From contig NZ_JACXJG010000007.1 of NCBI RefSeq assembly GCF_014904065.1, positions 13,972-21,492 of the forward strand: 7,521 bases of DNA, in the 5' to 3' direction. The DNA is from Gulosibacter sediminis (GTDB lineage Bacteria > Actinomycetota > Actinomycetes > Actinomycetales > Microbacteriaceae). Numbering within the stretch: the stretch's first letter is position 1; the number at the start of each line of letters is the position of its first letter. Below the pieces are notes generated by a model. The model made no database searches and was not told the origin of the DNA. It saw only the letters and a list, made by a program, of their open reading frames with translations. Below, piece by piece: positions 7,293 through 7,521 of the stretch. The position numbers were made by a program, and so were the translations under genes.

Positions 7293-7308
7293 TCAAACAT
7301 CTGTTCGA
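7293..7308 (-). promoter_or_regulatory. LexA-binding SOS box of the DUF6504-dnaE2 operon
   Basis: Read on the - strand the site is TCGAACAGATGTTTGA. Its core CGAACAGATGTTTG (7307 to 7294) fits the actinobacterial/Gram-positive LexA consensus CGAACRNRYGTTYG at every position. It ends 22 nt before the DUF6504 start codon, where LexA would block transcription until DNA damage triggers its self-cleavage. The -10 candidates just upstream are TACGGT (7317-7312) and TAGGCT (7328-7323), neither with a clear -35, so the exact promoter is uncertain. The site explains why ATG 7300, inside the box, is unlikely to be a start codon. Confidence 0.88.
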
Positions 7309-7420
7309 TTCACCGTACGAGTAGCCTACGACACGAGCTCCCGACCCGCTAGCCGATTCTGCGCCGCTCCCGCGCCCATGCGCGGCTCCCTTTTCACACC
7401 CGCCCCACCCGTCACATCCG

Positions 7421-7479
7421 CCCCGCTCATCCGCGCTGCGCGGCCCCGCCCATCCGCGCTGCGTGCCCCGCCCATCCGC
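7421..7479. repeat. Short C-rich tandem repeat upstream of the SOS operon
   Basis: Two near-identical 20-nt units (7421-7440 and 7444-7463; unit CCCCGCCCATCCGCGCTGCG, one base different between copies) are followed by a partial third (7466-7479). The period is 22-23 nt. A degenerate relative (CGCCCCACCCGTCACATCCG) precedes them at 7401-7420. They lie in the non-coding 7309-7521 stretch, where no frame on either strand resembles a protein. Function unknown. Confidence 0.6.
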
Positions 7480-7521
7480 CGCATCCGCGAAAGCTCCGAC
7501 GCAGTTTTCTACGAACGATGC

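Noticed and set aside
6949..7296. N-terminal 116-residue extension of dnaE2 in the same frame
   Set aside because: It overlaps the DUF6504 gene in another frame, is compositionally unlike a polymerase N-terminus, and family homology starts exactly at the ATG at 6948, 1 nt after the DUF6504 stop.
7511..7521. Possible second LexA half-site (ACGAACGATGC) at the window edge
   Set aside because: After CGAAC the next positions do not follow the consensus, and the sequence ends before a second half-site could be seen.
7309..7521. C-terminal end of an upstream imuB-like gene on the - strand
   Set aside because: None of the three - strand frames reads as a protein C-terminus; the stretch is repetitive and interrupted by stops before the LexA box.

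Overview
The window comes from a high-GC actinobacterium, most likely a member of the Micrococcales and probably Microbacteriaceae. This is inferred from the strong GC bias at third codon positions, frequent GTG starts, an actinobacterial/Gram-positive type LexA box, and a DnaE2 of the actinobacterial clade preceded by a DUF6504-type small gene. Genus and species cannot be read from the sequence.

Left part (1-1613, + strand): the 3' portion of an AraC-family regulator is followed 3 nt later by an AEC-family (auxin efflux carrier-like) membrane transporter. The transporter frame is cut by a single in-frame TGA at codon 225 of 310. Everything on both sides is intact and in the same frame, so this looks like a recent nonsense mutation, a sequencing error or a readthrough site.

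Middle part (1765-3545, + strand): three tightly packed genes encode a small beta-class carbonic anhydrase, an Ogt-type O6-alkylguanine-DNA alkyltransferase (start overlapping the previous stop by 1 nt, with an unusual GCHR active-site motif instead of PCHR), and an alpha/beta-fold hydrolase with a GHSKGG nucleophile elbow. They are probably co-transcribed.

Right part (3493-7308, - strand): an SOS-type two-gene operon. A sequence matching the actinobacterial LexA consensus (7293-7308) precedes a DUF6504-like small protein, which is separated by 1 nt from dnaE2/imuC, the error-prone DNA polymerase III alpha subunit. The last 53 nt of dnaE2 overlap the last 53 nt of the hydrolase gene on the opposite strand. 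No imuA'/imuB gene lies between the LexA box and the DUF6504 gene, unlike the usual mutasome arrangement, so if the Y-family partner exists it is outside the window. The remaining 7309-7521 is a non-coding, C-rich upstream region with about three short tandem repeat units.

Together, the Ogt gene and the LexA-controlled DUF6504-dnaE2 pair make the right half a DNA-damage response neighbourhood: direct alkylation reversal on one strand and mutagenic translesion synthesis on the other. No CRISPR array, transposase, tRNA or rRNA gene was seen.
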